Below, piece by piece: positions 58,853 to 64,000 of a stretch of 64,000 nucleotides of DNA. Source of the stretch: JANXQG01 sp964615095 (GTDB lineage Bacteria > Planctomycetota > Planctomycetia > Pirellulales > Thermoguttaceae). Each line of letters begins with the position of its first letter. The first letter of the stretch is position 1. Below the pieces are notes generated by a model. The model saw nothing but the letters and a program-made list of their open reading frames with translations. It did no database searches and was not told the origin of the DNA. The translations under genes and the position numbers were made by a program. Where the stretch lies: the NCBI GenBank assembly GCA_964615095.1, contig CAZTPX010000030.1, positions 1 through 64,000 on the forward strand. Reading direction: 5' to 3'.

Positions 58853-59104
58853 ATGTGTTTGGCCATACCGGGGAAAGTGGTTGAGACCTACCAAGAGAAC
58901 GACGTGCTCATGGGCAAGGTCGATTTCGGCGGCGTGGCGAAACGCGTATGTCTCGACCACGTGCCCGAGGTGCAGATAGGCAAATACGTCCTCGTCCACG
59001 TGGGCTTTGCCCTTTCCGAAGTCGATGAGGAAGAGGCGCAGCAGGTATTTTCATTTTTGCGGCAAATGAACGAATTGGAAGAATTGAAGATCGGCCAGTC
59101 GTAG
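58853..59104 (+). CDS. hypC: Hydrogenase maturation chaperone HypC
   Basis: Small chaperone that carries the iron-ligand intermediate with HypD to the hydrogenase large subunit. The 83 residues start MCLAIPGKVVETYQENDVLM with the essential Cys2, and contain GKVDFGGVAKRVCLDHVPEV and YVLVHVGFALSEVDEEEAQQ, all typical. The ATG lies close behind ACAGGAA, with spacing shorter than usual. It opens the hypC-hypD-hypE-hhyS-hhyL order. Confidence 0.95.
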   Translation: MCLAIPGKVVETYQENDVLMGKVDFGGVAKRVCLDHVPEVQIGKYVLVHVGFALSEVDEEEAQQVFSFLRQMNELEELKIGQS

Positions 59105-59153
59105 GGAACGCGGGTGCGCCGCGTTCCCCACGGAAAATGAAAACGGGCGCATC

Positions 59154-60284
59154 ATGAAGTACCAGGATGAATATCGGGACCCAGCCGCCGCCCAAAAACT
59201 GCGGCAGGCCATTCATCGGGCAACCACCCGGCCTTGGACGATCATGGAGATCTGTGGCGGGCAGACGCACACGATCGTCAAGTACGGCATCGACGAGTTG
59301 CTGCCTGCACAAATCGAGTTGGTTCACGGTCCCGGCTGCCCGGTGTGCGTCACACCGCTGGAATTGATCGATCAGGCCACGGAAATTGCCTCCCAGTCCG
59401 GGGTGATCTTCTGTTCCTTCGGCGACATGCTCCGCGTGCCCGGCAGCCGGCGTGATTTATTTGCGGTCAAGGCCGCGGGGGGCGACGTGCGGATCGTCTA
59501 TTCGCCCCTGGATTGCCTCAAGGTCGCCCAAGAGAACCCGCAGCGGACGGTGGTCTTCTTCGCCGTGGGGTTCGAGACCACCGCGCCCGCCAATGCCATG
59601 GCCGTGTGGCAGGCGAAGCGCCGGGGGCTGAAGAATTTCGCCGTGCTGGTCTCGCACGTGCTGGTCCCGCCGGCGATGACCGCCATTCTCTCCTCGCCCC
59701 GCAACCGCGTGCAGGCCTTTCTCGCCGCGGGACACGTGTGTTCGGTGATGGGCTACGAGGAATATGAACCGCTGGCTCCGCGCTTCCGCGTGCCCATCGT
59801 GGTCACGGGCTTCGAGCCGCTGGATCTCTTGGAAGGAGTTTACCAGGCCGTTTGCATGCTGGAGGAAGGCCGTTACGAAGTGGCCAACCAGTACGTCCGC
59901 GCGGTGCGCCGCGAGGGGAGTCCCGCGGCCCGCCGGCTGATCGACGACGTTTTCGAGATCACCGATCGCAAGTGGCGCGGCATCGGCACGATTCCGCGGA
60001 GCGGATACCGGCTGCGGCCGGCCTACGCCGCTTTCGACGCCCAGCGGCGGTTTGCCGTGCAGGGCATGCAGGTGGCCGAATCCAGCGTGTGCATCAGCGG
60101 GCTGATCCTGCAAGGGCTGAAGAAGCCGCATCAATGTCCGGCTTTCGGCAAGGCCTGCACACCGCAGACGCCGCTGGGCGCCACGATGGTTTCCTCCGAG
60201 GGGGCGTGTGCCGCCTACTACCATTATGGCCGCTATCGGCAAGCATCGGCCGCGCCGCAAGTAGAGGAGGGCGTCCATGTCTGA
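59154..60284 (+). CDS. hypD: Hydrogenase maturation protein HypD
   Basis: Iron-sulfur scaffold where the Fe(CN)2CO cofactor is assembled. The 376 residues show IMEICGGQTHTIVKYGIDEL, VHGPGCPVCVTPLE, CSFGDMLRVPGS, VGFETTAPANAMA and VMGYEEYEPLA, plus C-terminal cluster cysteines in CPAFGKACTPQTPLGATMVS and SEGACAAYYHY. Length is normal. It begins 49 bp after hypC and overlaps hypE by 8 bp, so translation is coupled. Confidence 0.97.
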   Translation: MKYQDEYRDPAAAQKLRQAIHRATTRPWTIMEICGGQTHTIVKYGIDELLPAQIELVHGPGCPVCVTPLELIDQATEIASQSGVIFCSFGDMLRVPGSRRDLFAVKAAGGDVRIVYSPLDCLKVAQENPQRTVVFFAVGFETTAPANAMAVWQAKRRGLKNFAVLVSHVLVPPAMTAILSSPRNRVQAFLAAGHVCSVMGYEEYEPLAPRFRVPIVVTGFEPLDLLEGVYQAVCMLEEGRYEVANQYVRAVRREGSPAARRLIDDVFEITDRKWRGIGTIPRSGYRLRPAYAAFDAQRRFAVQGMQVAESSVCISGLILQGLKKPHQCPAFGKACTPQTPLGATMVSSEGACAAYYHYGRYRQASAAPQVEEGVHV

Positions 60285-61377
60285 GTCTTGGACAGGACCG
60301 CGCGGAATCGAGATCGAGCAGTTCACCTGCCCTCTGCCTGCCGTGGATCGCGAACATGTCCTGTTGGGGCACGGCAGCGGCGGCACGCTGACCGCCGATT
60401 TGATCCAGCAGGTCTTCATGGAAGGTTACGGTTCCAACCCGCCACCGGCTCTGGAAGATCAGGCGACACTCACGCTGAGCAGCCCTATCAGCAACGGGCA
60501 CAAGGCCATGCGGATCGCGCTGACGACCGATTCGTTCGTGGTCCGTCCGCCGTTCTTCCCCGGTGGCGATATTGGCCGCTTGGCGGTCCACGGCACGGTC
60601 AACGACCTGGCGGTGGGCGGGGCCACGCCCATGTACCTGGCGGCCGCATTCATCCTGGAGGAAGGGTTGCCCCTGGCCGATCTGCGTCGGATCGTGGCTT
60701 CCATGCACGAGGCCTGCGCCGCGGCGGGCGTCTCGATCGTCACCGGCGACACCAAGGTGGTCGACCGCGGCAAGGGCGATCAGATCTTCATTACCACCAC
60801 GGGCGTGGGCACCGTCCCCGCGGGGCGTTTCCTTTCCGTGCGCAATGCCCGCCCGGGCGACAAGGTCCTGGTCTCGGGCACGATCGGCGACCATGGGATC
60901 GCGATCTTGTCGGTCCGCGAAGGGATCGAATTCGAAACGGTGCTGCAAAGCGATACGGCGGCGCTCAACGACCTGACGCGGGTCATGCTTTGCGAATGCT
61001 CGTCGATCCGCTGGATGCGCGACCCGACTCGCGGCGGGTTGTCCAGTTCGCTCAACGAACTGGCCGCCGCGTCGGAAGTGGGTGTGAAACTCGACGAGGC
61101 GGCGATTCCCGTACGTGCGGAAGTCCATGCCGCTTGCGCCATGCTGGGCCTCGATCCCTTGTACGTGGCCAACGAAGGGAAACTCGTCGCGGTCGTTCCG
61201 CCCCGCGATGCGGACCGCTTGCTGGACGTGATGCGGGGCCATCCGCTGGGTCGCCAGGCCGCCATGATCGGCGAGATTGTCGATGAGCATTGCGGCATGG
61301 TGATCTTGCGGTCGCTTATCGGCGGCGAACGTGTCGTCACCATGTTGGCGGGAGAACAATTACCGAGAATTTGCTGA
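60277..61377 (+). CDS. hypE: Hydrogenase maturation protein HypE
   Basis: Makes the cyanide ligand precursor from carbamoyl-phosphate-derived carbamoyl on its C-terminal cysteine. The 366 residues contain the AIRS-type ATP-binding GHGSGGTLTADLIQ, FPGGDIGRLAVHGTVNDLAV, VTGDTKVVDRGKGDQIFITT, and end EQLPRIC with the essential C-terminal Cys. Overlaps hypD. HypF and HypA/B are not seen in the window, so they must lie elsewhere (or before/after). Confidence 0.97.
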   Translation: MSESWTGPRGIEIEQFTCPLPAVDREHVLLGHGSGGTLTADLIQQVFMEGYGSNPPPALEDQATLTLSSPISNGHKAMRIALTTDSFVVRPPFFPGGDIGRLAVHGTVNDLAVGGATPMYLAAAFILEEGLPLADLRRIVASMHEACAAAGVSIVTGDTKVVDRGKGDQIFITTTGVGTVPAGRFLSVRNARPGDKVLVSGTIGDHGIAILSVREGIEFETVLQSDTAALNDLTRVMLCECSSIRWMRDPTRGGLSSSLNELAAASEVGVKLDEAAIPVRAEVHAACAMLGLDPLYVANEGKLVAVVPPRDADRLLDVMRGHPLGRQAAMIGEIVDEHCGMVILRSLIGGERVVTMLAGEQLPRIC

Positions 61378-61388
61378 GGAGAATAGCT

Positions 61389-62456
<1,068 letters not shown>

Positions 62457-62490
62457 CTCATCCTCTATCATCCATTCTGGAGCGAAATTC

Positions 62491-64000
62491 ATGTCTACGA
62501 TTACTCTACCCGAACGAGTCGCGCCCAGCGAGCGCGGCAAACTCATCGAGATGTCCTGGGACCCGATCACCCGCATCGTGGGCAGCCTGGGCATTTATAC
62601 CAAGATCGATTTCGAGAACCAGCGGGTCATCGAGTGCCACAGCACCTCATCGATCTTCCGCGGCTACAGCGTGTTCATGAAGGGCAAAGACCCCCGCGAC
62701 GCGCACTTCATCACCAGCCGCATCTGCGGCATCTGCGGCGACAACCACGCCACCTGTTCCTGCTACGCGCAGAACATGGCCTACGGCATCCGCCCGCCCG
62801 ACATTGCCGAATGGATCGTCAACCTGGGCGAGGCAGCGGAATACATGTTCGACCACAACATCTTCCAGGACAACCTCGTAGGCGTCGATTTCTGCGAGCA
62901 GATGGTCAAGGAGACCAATCCCGGAGTGCTCGATCAGGCCGAGCGGACGCCTGCGCCCAACGGCGAGATCCACGGCTACAAGACCATCGCCGACATCATG
63001 CGGACGCTGAATCCCTTCTCGGGCCAGTTCTACCGCGAGGCCCTGGAAATGAGCCGCTTGACCCGCGAGATGTTCTGCCTGATGGAAGGCCGGCACACGC
63101 ATCCCTCGACGCTCTATCCGGGCGGCGTGGGCACCGTGCCCAGCCTGCAACTCTTCTCCGAGTATCTCGTGCGGCTGATGAAGTACGTCGAGTTCATGAA
63201 GAAGGTCGTGCCCTTGCACGACGACCTGTTCGACTTCTTCTACCAGGCCCTGCCCGGTTACGAAGAGGTGGGCCAGCGCCGCGTGTTGCTGGGCTGCTGG
63301 GGTTCCTGGAACGATCCGGCAGTCTGCGACTATACCTACCACAACATGGAGAAATGGGGCAACGCCATGTACGTCACACCGGGCGTCGTGGTCGACGGCC
63401 AGTTGCTGACCACCAGCCTGGTGGACATCAACCTCGGCCTCCGCATCCTCCTGGGAAGTTCTTATTACCAGGACTGGGGCGACAATGGCGAGATCTTCGT
63501 CGAGAAAGACCCGCTGGGAAACAAGATCGACCGGCGGCACCCTTGGAACCAGACCACCACTCCCAAGCCGCAGAAGCGCGACTTCAACGGGAACTACACG
63601 TGGGTCATGTCGCCCCGCTGGTTGGACAAACGGACCGGCGATCACCTGGCCCTGGACACGGGCGGCGGCCCTTTGGCGCGGCTCTGGGCCACGGCCTTGG
63701 CCGGCAAGGTCGATTTCGGTTACGTGACGGCCACGGGCAAGAGCGTGAAGATCAACTTGCCCAAGACCGCGCTGATGGGCGAGGCGGAGTTCGAATGGCG
63801 GATCCCGCAATGGAGCAATACCATCGAGCGCAATCGGGCACGCACCTACTTCCAGGCCTATGCCGCGGCGGCGGCCCTGTATTTCTGCGAGCGGGCGCTC
63901 GACGAGGTGCATGCCGGCCACACGAAGACCTTCACCGATTTCAAGGTGCCGGACGAGGCCATCGGCTGCGGCTTCCACGAGGCCGTGCGAGGCGTGCTCT
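62491..64000 (+). CDS. [NiFe]-hydrogenase large subunit (group 1h), N-terminal part
   Basis: Catalytic subunit, cut by the window end: 503 residues seen of perhaps 530-600. The Ni-binding N-terminal motif is SRICGICGDNHATCSCYAQN. Further blocks: MSWDPITRIVGSLGIYTKID, TSSIFRGYSVFMKGKDPRDA, NLVGVDFCEQMVKETNPGVL and LLGSSYYQDWGDNGEIFVEK. The C-terminal Ni-binding DPCxxC/H lies outside the window. It is 35 bp after the small subunit. Together with hypCDE the cluster points to scavenging trace H2 as an energy source. Confidence 0.92.
   Translation, partial: MSTITLPERVAPSERGKLIEMSWDPITRIVGSLGIYTKIDFENQRVIECHSTSSIFRGYSVFMKGKDPRDAHFITSRICGICGDNHATCSCYAQNMAYGIRPPDIAEWIVNLGEAAEYMFDHNIFQDNLVGVDFCEQMVKETNPGVLDQAERTPAPNGEIHGYKTIADIMRTLNPFSGQFYREALEMSRLTREMFCLMEGRHTHPSTLYPGGVGTVPSLQLFSEYLVRLMKYVEFMKKVVPLHDDLFDFFYQALPGYEEVGQRRVLLGCWGSWNDPAVCDYTYHNMEKWGNAMYVTPGVVVDGQLLTTSLVDINLGLRILLGSSYYQDWGDNGEIFVEKDPLGNKIDRRHPWNQTTTPKPQKRDFNGNYTWVMSPRWLDKRTGDHLALDTGGGPLARLWATALAGKVDFGYVTATGKSVKINLPKTALMGEAEFEWRIPQWSNTIERNRARTYFQAYAAAAALYFCERALDEVHAGHTKTFTDFKVPDEAIGCGFHEAVRGVL

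Overview
The window reads as chromosomal DNA of a planctomycete (Planctomycetota, probably Pirellulales-like). The evidence is lineage-typical gene families: DUF1559 prepilin-like proteins with an H-x9-DG tail, a giant autotransporter-repeat protein with a PEP-CTERM signal, a formylglycine-type sulfatase, a protein with an N-terminal LERLEDRRML motif, a YXWGXW-repeat protein and proline/glycine-rich lipoproteins. DNA is GC-rich with long gaps full of hairpins and small dispersed repeats. I saw no tRNA, rRNA, CRISPR array, integrase or transposase.

Layout. 0-2 kb: a fluoride-response pair, enolase (minus, cut by the window edge) and the fluoride channel CrcB (plus), each behind its own fluoride (crcB-motif) riboswitch. 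2-10 kb: pseudogene fragments (alcohol dehydrogenase, DUF1559, Sir2), a GT39/Agl23-like glycosyltransferase, discoidin-like, DUF155, YXWGXW and UroD-like genes. 10.4-42.6 kb: a 31-kb segment bounded by two nearly identical ~315-bp direct repeats. It holds a sulfur pathway spread over several units: serine acetyltransferase (cysE), cysteine synthase (cysK), a family 2B encapsulin shell with a cyclic-nucleotide-binding-like domain, its cysteine desulfurase cargo, a DUF3034-like outer-membrane protein, a receiver-less winged-helix regulator, an O-acetylhomoserine sulfhydrylase-type enzyme, and a complete sulfate ABC transporter. Between cysE and cysK lie a BON protein, a sulfatase, the 2,800-residue surface protein, a DUF1559 pilin-like protein and a sigma-54 activator.

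Several genes in that segment have good -24/-12 (sigma-54) promoter matches: BON, the giant protein, DUF1559, the winged-helix gene and the sulfhydrylase, plus one match in a gene-poor gap. The encapsulin instead has a sigma-70-like promoter with TCACGG repeats just upstream. The inferred logic is sulfate import -> (reduction elsewhere) -> cysteine/homocysteine synthesis -> sulfane sulfur release inside a protein nanocompartment.

42.6-58.5 kb: housekeeping and small regulatory genes (csrA and a degenerate csrA-like paralog, der, family-4 uracil-DNA glycosylase, archease, cutA, a metallophosphoesterase) and a three-gene lipoprotein operon with two paralogs and a DUF11 protein. 58.8-64 kb: hypC-hypD-hypE followed by the small and large subunits of an actinobacterial-type (group 1h) high-affinity [NiFe] hydrogenase; the large subunit runs off the window. 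Function calls rest on motif recognition by eye; no database search was run.
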